The position numbers and the translations under genes were made by a program. From the NCBI RefSeq assembly GCF_013393905.1, contig NZ_CP040272.1, positions 3,100,001 to 3,164,000 of the forward strand: a DNA stretch of 64,000 bases, read 5' to 3'. The notes under the pieces are model-generated. The model was given only the letters and a program-made list of their open reading frames with translations. It did no database searches and was not told the origin of the DNA. Below are positions 27,785 to 37,469 of the stretch, in pieces; the first letter of the stretch is position 1, and each line of letters starts with the position of its first letter. Source of the DNA: Nostoc sp. C052 (GTDB taxonomy: Bacteria > Cyanobacteriota > Cyanobacteriia > Cyanobacteriales > Nostocaceae).

Positions 27785-28537
27785 ATGCAACAAGCCTCTA
27801 ACTCAAATAGTGATGGACACCCAAAACATCGACATTGGTTTTGGTATATTTTTGGAACGTCAGTTGGTTTACTCGGCTTATATGGACTGGTGAGTTATGT
27901 GGTTTTACCAGCACTGTGGCGTCACTACGAACATAACCCCAAGCTGGAACATTCTCCGAAAACAACGCAAACGGCAGAAGGGATCTCTGGAGATCCTTTG
28001 AATATTGGATTTGTCGGTACAACAGCAGAAGTGGTGCAGGCGCTACTGGCAGCAGGCTGGTATCCGGCAGACCCTATCACCTTACGCTCAAGTGTTGGAA
28101 TTGCTAAAAGTGTTCTCCTCAAGGATTCTTACCCAACTGCACCTGTAAGTAATTTATATCTGTGGGGACGTAAACAGGATTTAGCTTTTGAACTACCTAT
28201 AGGAAACAATGCCAAAACTAGACATCACGTTCGCTTGTGGCAATCAAATAACCTGAATGCTGATAGTAGACCCCTATGGCTAGGTTCAGCAACATTTGAC
28301 CAAAGCGTGGAACTTAGCCACCGCACAGGACAGATTACTCACCATATTGACGCAGACATTGATCAAGAAAGAGATAACGTAATTAAAAGTATTGATTTGA
28401 CACACCAGATTGCCCAATTATATCAAGTCACAGGTATAGGGGCCACATGGGTTGGTCGTAACGGAGGAGGTGACAGATATTATACAGATGGCGAACTAAC
28501 TATTAGACTTATCCTTAATATAAACAAAGTGGGATAA
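27785..28537 (+). CDS. LssY C-terminal domain membrane protein
   Basis: The 250-residue protein has one N-terminal membrane segment (about residues 20-45, WFWYIFGTSVGLLGLYGL) and a soluble domain that matches LssY_C: GFVGTTAEVVQALLAAGWYPAD, PVSNLYLWGRKQDLAFE, RPLWLGSATFDQSVELSH and THHIDADIDQERD. The role of LssY_C is not well defined; in LssY itself it is attached to a PAP2 phosphatase, absent here. It starts 35 bases after zwf and may be co-transcribed. An IS element lies directly downstream. Confidence 0.75.
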   Translation: MQQASNSNSDGHPKHRHWFWYIFGTSVGLLGLYGLVSYVVLPALWRHYEHNPKLEHSPKTTQTAEGISGDPLNIGFVGTTAEVVQALLAAGWYPADPITLRSSVGIAKSVLLKDSYPTAPVSNLYLWGRKQDLAFELPIGNNAKTRHHVRLWQSNNLNADSRPLWLGSATFDQSVELSHRTGQITHHIDADIDQERDNVIKSIDLTHQIAQLYQVTGIGATWVGRNGGGDRYYTDGELTIRLILNINKVG

Positions 28538-28546
28538 TAAAAAACG

Positions 28547-29523
28547 GAGTAAAAATTATATGTAGATAATATGACAAACCCTTTAGCAAGAATTGAATCA
28601 CATCCCCACGAAGCAAAACGATTAATAGGGATTAATTATGACCAGTTTTTAGCATTGGTATCCTTAGCGGAAAAAAGGCATAGAGAGAAACAAGCAGAAA
28701 TTGAAAAAAATAAAGTTCGGATTATTGCCAAGGGAGGCGGACGCAAACCAGAGATGTCACCGAAAGAAGGAATATGCTTGTGTCTAGTTTACCTCAGACA
28801 AAAACCAATTTTTGAAATTTTAGGGTTACTCTTTGATATTTCCAAAACAAAAGCGAATGATGCTTTTAACTATTGGGTAGATATTTTGAGAGAAATTTTA
28901 CCAGCATCTCAAATAGAAGAAGCGTCAGTAGATAGTCAAAAATATCAAGAATTGCAGCAAATGCTGTCCGAGTATGAATTAATTGTTGATAGTGCAGAAC
29001 AGGCTACAGCGAGACCTGTAGACTATCAAGAACAAAAAAGATATTACTCTGGTAAGAAAAAATGCATACTCTAAAAAACCAGTTTATTGTCTTACCAGGT
29101 GGTGAAGATATTGTAGATATCTGTGTGGGAATGCTGGGAAAAACAAGTGATATTAATTTATTTCGAGATACTCGGAATAAATTTGCTGACTCACAAAGGT
29201 TTATAGGTGATAAGGCCTATATTGGAGATGATGCCATTACCACACCTCATAAGAAACGAAAGAATACAGAAATTTCGGAATTCCAAAAACAAGAGAATAA
29301 ACAACTTTCGTCTCGCAGAATTGCCGTTGAACACATGATATGTCGGGTAAAAATATTTCGAGTAGCCTCGGAAAAATTCCGTCTCGCTCGTCATCGATAT
29401 AGTCAGGTAATTCTGGCAGTTTGTGGGCTGATTAGGTTAAGACTTAATCGCTTAGTATCCTTAACCATTAATACTTAATTTTTTATCCTGAAATTGATTT
29501 CATCGTTTTGTACTTTTTACTCT
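28547..29523 (+). mobile_element. IS5-superfamily element with DDE_Tnp_4-type transposase, about 0.98 kb
   Basis: Imperfect inverted ends ggagtaaaaatta (28547-28559) and its counterpart tactttttactct (29511-29523) flank a two-frame transposase. The exact boundaries are uncertain by a few bases. Confidence 0.6.
28571..29478 (+). CDS. IS5-family transposase (HTH plus DDE_Tnp_4), -1 frameshift
   Basis: Frame one (28571-29074) has the helix-turn-helix part (KGGGRKPEMSPKEGICLCLVYL) and the first catalytic Asp (IVDSAEQ). Frame two (29062-29478) has the second Asp (FIGDKAYIGDD) and the last acidic residue region (RRIAVEHMICRVKIFR). An A6 run at 29056-29061 lets a -1 slip join them as GKKK then HTLKNQ, the expected continuous sequence. 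Both halves are intact. Confidence 0.8.
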
Positions 29524-30061
29524 AATTTTAATTTTTTGTCTCAGAATGCCGCCAAACACCTATTTTCTCGTAGAGTAAGATAGCGATCGCCTATTCAATC
29601 TGAATTGCTCAAACCCATTCACAGTAAGCATTTACATTTTGCGGATAAATCTATTTGTGTACTTTCAATGAATAATATTGCTCAAACAAAACCATCAACT
29701 TATTCACCATCACCAGAGCCTCTTAAGTTCAAAAATCAACTGTGGTCATGGCTGCGACACTATTTTAAATAGCTCAACTAAAGAAAACAGGATAATTTTA
29801 TGCAAATGCACAAAATGTTAAACTTCTTTTCAAGAAAGATAATTTAAATTTCTAGACCTCTGTGAGGGTAAATAAAATAAAATTTTAGCTAGGAAGTAAA
29901 ATATCTGAACAAATTAAAATTGACTTGACTATATGGGCACAAACAAGAGAGAAAAACGAGACTTGTGTTAATCAGGCTCATAGCTATTCTTAAAAATAAA
30001 AATTGTGCGCCATCCCAGGCACTAAATTTGTAAAATTAAAACAGAAGAATAAGTGATAGTA
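29524..30061. other. non-coding gap, one doubtful 34-codon ORF
   Basis: No clear gene is seen. A short frame at 29668-29772 (plus) would encode MNNIAQTKPSTYSPSPEPLK plus a basic, aromatic tail of 14 residues, but it lacks a good ribosome-binding site. A HIP1 site lies near 29583. The rest is AT-rich and probably includes the promoter of the next gene. Confidence 0.3.
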
Positions 30062-31162
30062 ATGGCGAATCCCAGAGATACAGAGAATGGATGGTCGCAG
30101 TTAACTCGCGGTGCGCCATTGGCAGTAATGGTAGCGGTGGTACTCTATATTTTATACCAACTTTTACCAGTATTAGAACTTTTAGTTGTTGCAGCATTGA
30201 TTGCTTTAATTTTACGAACCCTATTAAGGTTTTTGCAAAAGTTAGTTAAATCACAGGATATTGCTGTTTTGTTACTAATTGGATTAATCATCGGATTTGT
30301 TGTGGTATTAGCTACTGTAGTCCTACCTAGTGTGACATTTGAATCTCAAAAATTAATCAAAACATTACCAACTTATCTCAATAGATTAACAGGAGATGTT
30401 GAGCAACTGCGTCAGAAATTTGCTTTTATTCCTGACATTTCCCAAGCACTAATACAATTACGGAATTTGACCGACCAGTTACTAGGGGGAGTACCAGTTT
30501 TCTTAGGTGAAGCTTTGAGTTTAACCGTAGAGTTGGTAGCGACGTTAATTTTAGCGCTTTACATGGCTTACGATCCTAATTCCTTAGTGAAAGGGATTTT
30601 AAGATTAGTCCCAAAGCGACATCACTATCGGTTTAAAGGAATCCTTAAGGCTTGCGAGACAAGATTGCGAGGCTGGATTTTTGGGACAGGGATAGCGATG
30701 ATATTTCTGGGTGCTGGAGCAACGTTTGGACTTTTGATTTTGGGGATTCCGTCAGCACTACCATTTGGGATTATTGCAGGTTTATTTGAAATAATTCCTT
30801 ACTTTGGTTCGGTCATTGGTGCTTTTTTACCAGCATTAGTAGCATTGAGTATTTCACCGCTAAAGTTAGTATTTGTGTTGATACTTTTCTTTGTAATGAA
30901 TCAAATAGATGCCCATGTTGTTCAGCCTTTGGTGATGGGTCAACAAGTAAATATCCATCCAGTGATGGTGATTGTAACATTTTTGGTAATGGGTAAGCTA
31001 TTTGGATTTATTGGTGTGCTGCTTGCAGTGCCTGCAGCAGCAGTGATAATTACGCTTATTGATGAGTTTACGCCGTCAGAAAAGCTGATAGAGTCAGTCG
31101 GAGTTGAAACTGGAATATATGTTCAATCGAACGATATTACTCAAGATCACAACCAAAGTTGA
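30062..31162 (+). CDS. AI-2E family transporter (PerM/UPF0118)
   Basis: The 366-residue protein has two to three N-terminal helices (about 20-90), a soluble region (about 100-150), and five or more C-terminal helices. It contains the family patterns PSVTFESQKLIKTLPTYLNR, LALYMAYDP and GLFEIIPYFGSVIG, with VQPLVMGQQVNIHPVMVI near the end. Members have been linked to autoinducer-2 export or Na+/H+ antiport; the substrate is not decided by sequence. The ATG at 30062 is preferred to the GTG three codons upstream. A transposase fragment overlaps its 3' end on the other strand. Confidence 0.88.
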   Translation: MANPRDTENGWSQLTRGAPLAVMVAVVLYILYQLLPVLELLVVAALIALILRTLLRFLQKLVKSQDIAVLLLIGLIIGFVVVLATVVLPSVTFESQKLIKTLPTYLNRLTGDVEQLRQKFAFIPDISQALIQLRNLTDQLLGGVPVFLGEALSLTVELVATLILALYMAYDPNSLVKGILRLVPKRHHYRFKGILKACETRLRGWIFGTGIAMIFLGAGATFGLLILGIPSALPFGIIAGLFEIIPYFGSVIGAFLPALVALSISPLKLVFVLILFFVMNQIDAHVVQPLVMGQQVNIHPVMVIVTFLVMGKLFGFIGVLLAVPAAAVIITLIDEFTPSEKLIESVGVETGIYVQSNDITQDHNQS

Positions 31163-31328
31163 AAATCGAAGAAAAATTTAAACGCTCTATTTCTTGCTGT
31201 AGTTCTTTGATTGTTTTCTGTAACTCACCTATTATCTTGCTCTGCTCAATGAGCATATCCACCAGTTCTTCTTTGGATAACTGGTTCAAACTTTCTTGAG
31301 CTAAATCTTGAGGCAGGTTTTGGTTCAT
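31137..31328 (-). pseudogene. N-terminal fragment of an IS66-type transposase
   Basis: The 63 codons encode a Leu-zipper-like stretch (LSKEELVDMLIEQSKIIGEL then QKTIKELQQEIERL), characteristic of the start of IS66-like transposases. It stops at 31137 inside the 3' end of the AI-2E transporter gene, so most of the protein is missing. The ATG at 31328 fits the family start. Confidence 0.55.
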
Positions 31329-31463
31329 ATTTGTGATACTCACCCTCAAGTGTACCCTTTGTCAATACTCTGCCACCTGAATCTAGCCCTTTTAAGGTGT
31401 TGTGTGATGAACTAATTTGTAGTTTGGTAAAAAGAGGTGCAAATTTGTTGGGTGGAGAAAAAA

Positions 31464-31799
31464 ATGTTGCTAGGGCAGGTGTTTGAGCGTTTTGTAAAAG
31501 AGAGTCCAGTATCGGTGATGGTTCGTGGACTTTTAGAGAAAGCATTATGTCCTCAAATCCTTGATGAATTATTTGAACGTAGTGCCAAAATCCAGTAGAC
31601 TCGTGAGCTATTATTCTCCAGAGTAGTTAATTTGATGAGCCTTGTGGTCTGCGGAGTCCATCCATGAGTACACGCAGCACACCAAGCATCAATTGAAGAA
31701 ATAGGTGTTTCAGTTACCTCGGTCTACAACAAAATCAACGGCATCGAAGCGAGTAGCAGTGGGGAGCTAGTAGTTCGCTTTCGTGACTTGGCGGGGTAA
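31464..31799 (+). pseudogene. IS4-like transposase N-terminal relic with internal stops
   Basis: In one frame the sequence reads MLLGQVFERFVKESPVSVMV, LFERSAKIQ, stop, TRELLFSRVVNLMSLVVCGV, stop, then HQASIEEIGVSVTSVYNKIN and GIEASSSGELVVRFRDLAG. Two nonsense codons interrupt it and the catalytic part is missing. It ends 24 bases before the left end of another IS element, which may have displaced the rest. Confidence 0.65.
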
Positions 31800-31822
31800 A
31801 GGGTAAGGGGGAAGGTGGGGTC

Positions 31823-33124
31823 CCTGACAGGTGTAGGTTTTTTACAACTAGGAGGAGTTGGAGTAATAAAAGCTATCGACAGGAGTAGGAGGAAAAGAAC
31901 TCCAACGATGAAGATGAATGGACAAACCCTTGAGTAAATCAGCAATGAGGGTGATAAAACCCAGAAAAAAACAAGAAAGCCGACGTGGTGATTTGAGATC
32001 GATGGGTTTGGATTTAGCAACGTGTCGCTGGGGAAACTGATCAATGTGGGAGGGAGGAAATTGGTTTTCCGCTTCTCCACCAAGCATGACCATCCAGAGA
32101 GTAGAGACAGCGATGGCTAACCACAAGCGTTCAGCACGTTGTGGGTCAAGCAGACGAGTATTGTGCCACTGCCAACCATCAGATTTAAGATCACGATAAA
32201 CACATTCAGTGGAGGGGCGTAAACCATACCAAATAGCGTCAGCAGACATAGGTTCTAGGTCAGTCAAAATCAACCAAGGGTCTTGATAACCAAAATCCCA
32301 ACGAGCTAACAACGTGCATTCCAGGGGGTTAGTTTTGAAGCAGACTATTTGACCCGACCAGAATAATCCTGGACTGGCAACAATATCAGCCAATGGTTGC
32401 CATTGATTCTGATGTGGTAAACGATAAGTTCCTTGGTGGTTAATACGTAAAAAAGGATGCCAAGCAGCAACTATCAGAGAATAGAGCTAATCGGCATACA
32501 ATCCCCGGTCAGCAGCGACAATTACCTTCTGGTCTGGTGGAATCGTATCTTTGAGGTCTGTGATTAATTTTTGCCAATGTGGTTTCCAACTTCCTGGTTC
32601 AGTGGCATTGACAATACACCATGCTACTGGAATTCCACATCCTGCCAGTAAAATATTAATGGATAGCACTATAAATTTATCACCAATACTCGTAGCATCC
32701 ATTGCCAGTGCTATTTGCTGAATATTTTGTGGCAGTAAACTAATCACCCACAACAACAATGATGCAAAGCATCTGCTCACATCCAGTGTTCTCCGTTTAT
32801 CCCCTTTTTTGGCTTTTTCCTCCTGATACCATTCTTTTAGTCTTTGCCTGACTGTGTTTGGTTTTTCATTATTCACTGCTCCAATGAACTCAGATACCTG
32901 GGTTAGACTACTTGATTTTGTCATTACCATACCAAAGCTCCATGTTGCCAAACCTATGGCCTGTGGTATTGACAAGTTAGGCATCCGCTCGGAAACTATG
33001 CATGACCACTGTTTGAGATGTTTGTTGTTCAGCATTTTGAGAATACATCCCTAGTTTCTAGTTTCATTCTCTCCCTTTCAGCAGTGAATACTCATACCCA
33101 CGTAAAAAACCTACACCTGTCAGG
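31823..33124 (-). mobile_element. IS4-family insertion sequence, about 1.30 kb
   Basis: Perfect 23-bp terminal inverted repeats lie at 31823-31845 (starting cctgacaggtgtaggtt) and 33102-33124. They enclose a minus-strand transposase gene with a single stop codon. The right end runs into a G/C-rich repeat region. Confidence 0.85.
31848..33035 (-). pseudogene. IS4-like transposase interrupted by one amber codon
   Basis: The frame runs from ATG 33035 (MLNNKHLKQWSCIVSERMPN) through AMDATSIGDKF (catalytic Asp) and IVAADRGLYAD (second Asp), hits TAG at 32484-32486, then continues in the same frame through FLRINHQGTYRLPHQ and STECVYRDLKSDGWQW (Glu-containing part) to 31848. A single base change, TGG (Trp) to TAG, would explain the break. 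Both inverted repeats are intact, so the loss is probably recent. Confidence 0.8.
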
Positions 33125-33365
33125 CAGGGGGCAGGGGGAGCAAACCCTTCCCCTCTGCGCCAAGCATTGCGGAGCATGGGTACGTTCGCGGAGCGTCTCG
33201 TAAAGCCTGCGGCATAGCTACGCTTAGGGCGCAGCCTCTCGTAAAGAAGAGAAGCCCCACCCTTCCAGGGCGCTTGAACTGGGGCAAAGTACAAGCTCCG
33301 TCTCAGTCTTCCCCCTTGCTCCCTGCCTCCTGCTCCCTGCCCCTTGCCCCTTGCCCCCTGCTTCT
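33125..33365. repeat. Nostoc-style low-complexity and interspersed repeat cluster
   Basis: Between the IS and the next gene lie purine-rich gcaggggg units, a block containing ttcgcggagcgtctcgtaaa with a second copy of ctctcgtaaag 50 bases later, and a tail of tandem cccttgc/ccctgc heptamers (about 33318-33360). An ORF here is only an artefact of composition. Confidence 0.7.
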
Positions 33366-33443
33366 TTTGATCCAGGTCTTTCCATTTCAGTTACCCTGAA
33401 GTTAGTTATCCAACTAGTATTGACTGTCCCATAGATAGAATAG

Positions 33444-34637
33444 ATGACTCAACAAACTTCTAGAATTTGTATCCTTGGCGGGGGCTTTGGTGGTCTATAC
33501 ACAGCCCTGCGCTTAAGTCAATTACCTTGGGAATCTACGCAAAAACCTGAAATTGTTTTGGTAGATCAAAGCGATCGCTTCCTATTCTCTCCTTTACTTT
33601 ACGAATTACTCACTGGCGAACTGCAAACTTGGGAAATTGCCCCACCCTTTGAAGAACTTTTACAAGGCACTGGTGTACGTTTCTATCAAGGGGTTGTGTC
33701 TGGAATTGACATCGACCAGCAACGAGTAAATATCCAAGAAGGGCCAGAAATCCCTTACGATCGATTAGTGCTGGCGCTAGGAGGTGAGACACCGCTAGAT
33801 TTAGTACCTGGTGCAGCAGCTTACGCCTATACATTCCGCACAATCTCTGATGCTTATCGTTTAGAAGAACGCCTGCGATTTTTAGAAGAATCCGATGCTG
33901 ATAAAATTCGGGTAGCGATCGTTGGGGCTGGCTACAGTGGTGTAGAGTTAGCTTGTAAGTTAGCCGACAGACTAGGCGAAAGAGGACGCTTTCGGATCGT
34001 TGAAATCGCTGATCAAATCTTGCGAACTTCCCCAGAATTTAACCGGGAAGCAGCAAAAAAAGCAATAGATGCCCGTGGCGTGTTTCTTGATTTAGAAACC
34101 AAAGTCGAATCTATAGAGCAAAATTCCATTTCCCTAGAGTACAAAAACCAGTTAGATACGATTCCCGTAGATTTAGTAATTTGGACTGTAGGAACTAGGG
34201 TTGCGCCCGTAGTCAAATCTCTTTCCCTCAAGCAAAATCAGCGTGGTCAAATCAGCACTACATCTAATCTGCAAGTTATCGATCATCCAGAAATCTTTGC
34301 CTTGGGAGATTTAGCAGACTGTCATGATACTGAAGGACAGCAAGTCCCCGCTACCGCACAAGCAGCTTTCCAACAAGCTGATTATACTGCTTGGAATATC
34401 TGGGCAAGTCTGACTAATCGCCCTCTTCTTCCCTTCCATTACCAACAGTTAGGAGAAATGATGGCACTAGGAATAGATAATGCTACTCTCACTGGTTTAG
34501 GGATTAAACTAGATGGGCCATTGGCATACGTCGCCCGCCGTGCTGCCTATTTATACAGGCTACCAACTTTAGACCATCAGCTTAAAGTTGGTTTTAATTG
34601 GCTAGTCCGTCCGATCATAGAAACACTTTCTCGGTAA
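33444..34637 (+). CDS. type II NAD(P)H dehydrogenase (NDH-2/Ndb family)
   Basis: The 397-residue flavoprotein has an N-terminal FAD-binding motif (ICILGGGFGGLYTALRL), a second dinucleotide motif (VAIVGAGYSGVELACKLADRL, about 155-175), WTVGTR, and the FAD-closing FALGDLADC. It resembles cyanobacterial Ndb proteins, which pass electrons from NAD(P)H to quinones at the membrane without pumping protons; one of them, NdbB, reduces demethylphylloquinone. Which Ndb this is cannot be settled by eye. The C-terminal Arg/hydrophobic stretch (YVARRAAYLYRLP) may bind the membrane. Confidence 0.88.
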   Translation: MTQQTSRICILGGGFGGLYTALRLSQLPWESTQKPEIVLVDQSDRFLFSPLLYELLTGELQTWEIAPPFEELLQGTGVRFYQGVVSGIDIDQQRVNIQEGPEIPYDRLVLALGGETPLDLVPGAAAYAYTFRTISDAYRLEERLRFLEESDADKIRVAIVGAGYSGVELACKLADRLGERGRFRIVEIADQILRTSPEFNREAAKKAIDARGVFLDLETKVESIEQNSISLEYKNQLDTIPVDLVIWTVGTRVAPVVKSLSLKQNQRGQISTTSNLQVIDHPEIFALGDLADCHDTEGQQVPATAQAAFQQADYTAWNIWASLTNRPLLPFHYQQLGEMMALGIDNATLTGLGIKLDGPLAYVARRAAYLYRLPTLDHQLKVGFNWLVRPIIETLSR

Positions 34638-34775
34638 CTTTCAGATTGGGCATTGGTGAAGAACAAAGATATCTATGATATGATGATTTGTTTTATTTGC
34701 GTCAACTTATTTAGTAGATGCTAGACTCTACCCACAGAAACTTTCTAACAAGCCAAAATCTAAAATTCAACACTG

Positions 34776-35423
34776 ATGGAACAACCGAAAGTTATTTTTT
34801 TAGATGCTGTGGGTACACTCTTTGATGTCAAAGGTAGTGTGGGTGAAGTCTATAGTCAGATAGCCCAAGAATTTGGCGTTATAGTTTCAGCCGAAACATT
34901 AAATACAGCCTTCATCCAAAGCTTTAAATCAGCGCCGCCGCCGATATTTCCAGATGCGGAACTGCAAGATATTCCCCAGCGCGAATTTGATTGGTGGCGG
35001 ATAATTGCCCTGAATACTTTTGAAAGTGCAGGTGTTCTCAAGGAATTTTCTGACTTTTCAGCTTTTTTTAGCGAACTTTACATTCACTTTGGCACTGGTG
35101 AACCGTGGTTTGTTTATCCCGATGTCTTACCTGCTTTAATCAACTGGCGGCGCTTGGGAGTTAGCTTGGGGGTGCTATCCAATTTTGATTCTCGGATTTA
35201 TTCAGTATTGCAATGTTTGGGATTGAGAGAGTTTTTTACCTCCGTCACCATTTCTACCCAGGTACGTGCAGCTAAACCCGACCCGCAAATTTTTGCGATC
35301 GCTTTAGATAAACATAAATGTTCCCCAGAGGCCGCATGGCACGTTGGCGATAGCATTGTCGAAGACTATCATGCAGCGAAAGCAGCTGGATTGAGAGGCG
35401 TTTGGATCAACCGGGGAAAATGA
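34776..35423 (+). CDS. HAD-family hydrolase (HDHD3-like)
   Basis: The 215-residue protein has the HAD fold motifs: motif I FLDAVGTLF with nucleophile Asp10, motif II LSNFDSR, motif III Lys in RAAKPDPQIF, and motif IV HVGDSIVEDYHAA. At the +2 position of motif I, Val12 replaces the usual general-acid Asp. The cap region (about 18-100) is helical. This variant is seen in HDHD3-like proteins. The substrate is unknown, and whether it is a phosphatase is uncertain because of the missing Asp. It follows the NDH-2 gene by 138 bases. Confidence 0.85.
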   Translation: MEQPKVIFLDAVGTLFDVKGSVGEVYSQIAQEFGVIVSAETLNTAFIQSFKSAPPPIFPDAELQDIPQREFDWWRIIALNTFESAGVLKEFSDFSAFFSELYIHFGTGEPWFVYPDVLPALINWRRLGVSLGVLSNFDSRIYSVLQCLGLREFFTSVTISTQVRAAKPDPQIFAIALDKHKCSPEAAWHVGDSIVEDYHAAKAAGLRGVWINRGK

Positions 35424-35574
35424 GGGTTGATCGACAGTGAAAACTGTACCATCTCAACTGTAATACGCGAAAACATAAACTACTTCGTTAGCGATCGCAG
35501 CAGAGTTAATTCACCAGATACGAGATTATCGTAAATTAAAGAGTTTAAGAACCTGCAATCTACATGTAGCACCC

Positions 35575-35607
35575 ATTTCAGACGAGGATTTAAACCCCGT
35601 CTGAAAT
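35575..35607. terminator. probable rho-independent terminator
   Basis: atttcagacg (35575-35584) pairs with cgtctgaaat (35598-35607), with two further G-C pairs inside after one mismatch; ttctttaatttt follows. It lies in the 287-base gap between the HAD gene and the ABC transporter genes. Confidence 0.65.
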
Positions 35608-35710
35608 TTCTTTAATTTTGAATTTTGAATTGTTAATTGCCGTTGTACACGGGGGGCAGTAATGTATTATTAGCTCAAAAAAGGTATGCCAGCCCTCTAA
35701 TTATCGTTAA

Positions 35711-37444
35711 ATGCTGAAGCAAACTTTTCCTTCCCCTGAGGCACTCCGGCGGTTCCCTTTTGGTCTGGCTGATATTGCCCTCATTCTTGGCACATTAGTA
35801 CTGCTGGCGTTGATTGCGCGTGTCGGTGCTGGAACATTGGTGAGCTTTGTACCACCCGATGTAGTCCCAGGTATCAGTCTTGACCCGCGTAATCTACCCT
35901 ATTACGCTGGGCGCTCAACCCTGCGAATGTTTATTGCCCTATTTTACTCAACGCTGTTCACTTTAATTTATGGTTATATTGCTGCCAAAAGCCGCCGGGC
36001 TGAAAGAGTTCTGATTCCGCTACTCGATATCTTGCAGTCGGTTCCAGTACTAGGCTTTTTATCCATTACGGTTACAGGTTTTATTGCCCTGTTTCCCGGA
36101 AGTCTATTAGGACTAGAAGCAGCATCGATTTTTGCGATTTTCACCAGCCAAGTCTGGAACATGACCTTTTCGTTTTACCACTCACTGCGAACACTACCAC
36201 CGGAACTAGATGAGGCTGTCAGGCTCTATCGGTTGTCGGGATGGCAGCGGTTCACCAAACTGGAATTTCCGACGGCCATGATTGGGCTGCTGTGGAATGC
36301 AATGATGAGTTTTGGCGGTGGCTGGTTTTTTGTCGCGGCGAGTGAAGCAATCAGCGTACTCAATCAGCAATACACTCTACCGGGAATTGGCTCTTATGTA
36401 GCCGCCGCAGTTGCCGCCGAGAATTTACCTGCCTTGGGTTGGGCACTATTGACGATCGCGCTCGTAATTATCCTGGTAAATCAACTATTTTGGCGACCGT
36501 TAGTCGCTTGGGCAGATAAGTTCCGTCTGGAACAGAGTGCCGCAGCCCAAGCGCCCGAATCCTGGGTCTACGATTTGCTTAAAGCAGCCCGAATTCCCCG
36601 TCTGCTGGGGCGGGCGTTAGCTCCTTGGGGTGAAGCGATCAATCGTATTCTCTCATTGCTAACACCACCGCGAACTCCCCGTGCTGTGGAGACTGCTGGG
36701 GAAGGAATGGGCGATCGCCTCTACAACTCGATCCTACTAGTTGTAATTGGTGGGCTGTTGGTTGTCGGGTTACACTTCATTTTCACAACAGTGGGACTAA
36801 GTGAAGTCATCAAAACCTTTGGGCTGGGATTACTCACTCTGTTACGTGTGCTGGTATTGCTGGTATTTTCAACTCTAGTTTGGACACCCGTTGGAGTAGC
36901 CATTGGGTTTAATCCCCGACTGGCAACTTTGTTGCAGCCTGTGGTGCAATTCCTGGCTTCATTTCCAGCAAACTTTATCTTTCCTTTCGCTACCCTATTT
37001 TTTATCCGTTCCCATATCAGCATTGATTGGGGTAGTATTCTGTTGATGTCCCTGGGCGCACAGTGGTACATCCTCTTCAACTCCATTGCTGGAGCGATGA
37101 GCGTCCCAACAGATTTGCGCGAAATGGCAACCAGCCTCGGTTTGCGTAGTTGGCTGCTGTGGCGCAAATTAATCATTCCCGGCATCTTCTCCGCCTGGGT
37201 AACAGGTGGTGTCACCGCCACCGGTGGCGCATGGAACGCCAGTATTGTCTCTGAGGTTGTCGCTTGGGGGTCAACTACCCTAACTGCTAACGGATTGGGA
37301 GCCTATATTGCTCACGCCACCGGAGCAGGTGACTGGCCTCGCATTACCCTGGGGATTGGAATGATGAGCTTATTCGTTGTTGGACTGAACAGAGTTTTTT
37401 GGCGACGACTGTATGAGTTAGCAGAAACCAAATACCATCTCTAA
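35711..37444 (+). CDS. fused double permease of a nitrate/sulfonate-class ABC importer
   Basis: The 577-residue membrane protein consists of two BPD_transp_1 domains in tandem (about 60-270 and 340-570). Each has an EAA-like coupling loop: ELDEAVRLYRLSGWQRFTKL in the first and DLREMATSLGLRSWLLWRKL in the second. Single proteins of this kind replace the usual permease dimer. It is followed after 25 bases by its likely ATPase. No substrate-binding protein gene is adjacent, so the substrate (nitrate, sulfonate, bicarbonate or other) is open. Confidence 0.9.
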   Translation: MLKQTFPSPEALRRFPFGLADIALILGTLVLLALIARVGAGTLVSFVPPDVVPGISLDPRNLPYYAGRSTLRMFIALFYSTLFTLIYGYIAAKSRRAERVLIPLLDILQSVPVLGFLSITVTGFIALFPGSLLGLEAASIFAIFTSQVWNMTFSFYHSLRTLPPELDEAVRLYRLSGWQRFTKLEFPTAMIGLLWNAMMSFGGGWFFVAASEAISVLNQQYTLPGIGSYVAAAVAAENLPALGWALLTIALVIILVNQLFWRPLVAWADKFRLEQSAAAQAPESWVYDLLKAARIPRLLGRALAPWGEAINRILSLLTPPRTPRAVETAGEGMGDRLYNSILLVVIGGLLVVGLHFIFTTVGLSEVIKTFGLGLLTLLRVLVLLVFSTLVWTPVGVAIGFNPRLATLLQPVVQFLASFPANFIFPFATLFFIRSHISIDWGSILLMSLGAQWYILFNSIAGAMSVPTDLREMATSLGLRSWLLWRKLIIPGIFSAWVTGGVTATGGAWNASIVSEVVAWGSTTLTANGLGAYIAHATGAGDWPRITLGIGMMSLFVVGLNRVFWRRLYELAETKYHL

Positions 37445-37469
37445 ACCATCGTTCGCTAGAGGAGCAAGG

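Noticed and set aside
31163..31822. A working transposase gene
   Set aside because: Only an IS66-type start and an IS4-like start with two stops are present; neither has a catalytic core.
33064..33294. Minus-strand frame rich in Arg and Pro
   Set aside because: It is made of interspersed repeats and the end of an IS element.
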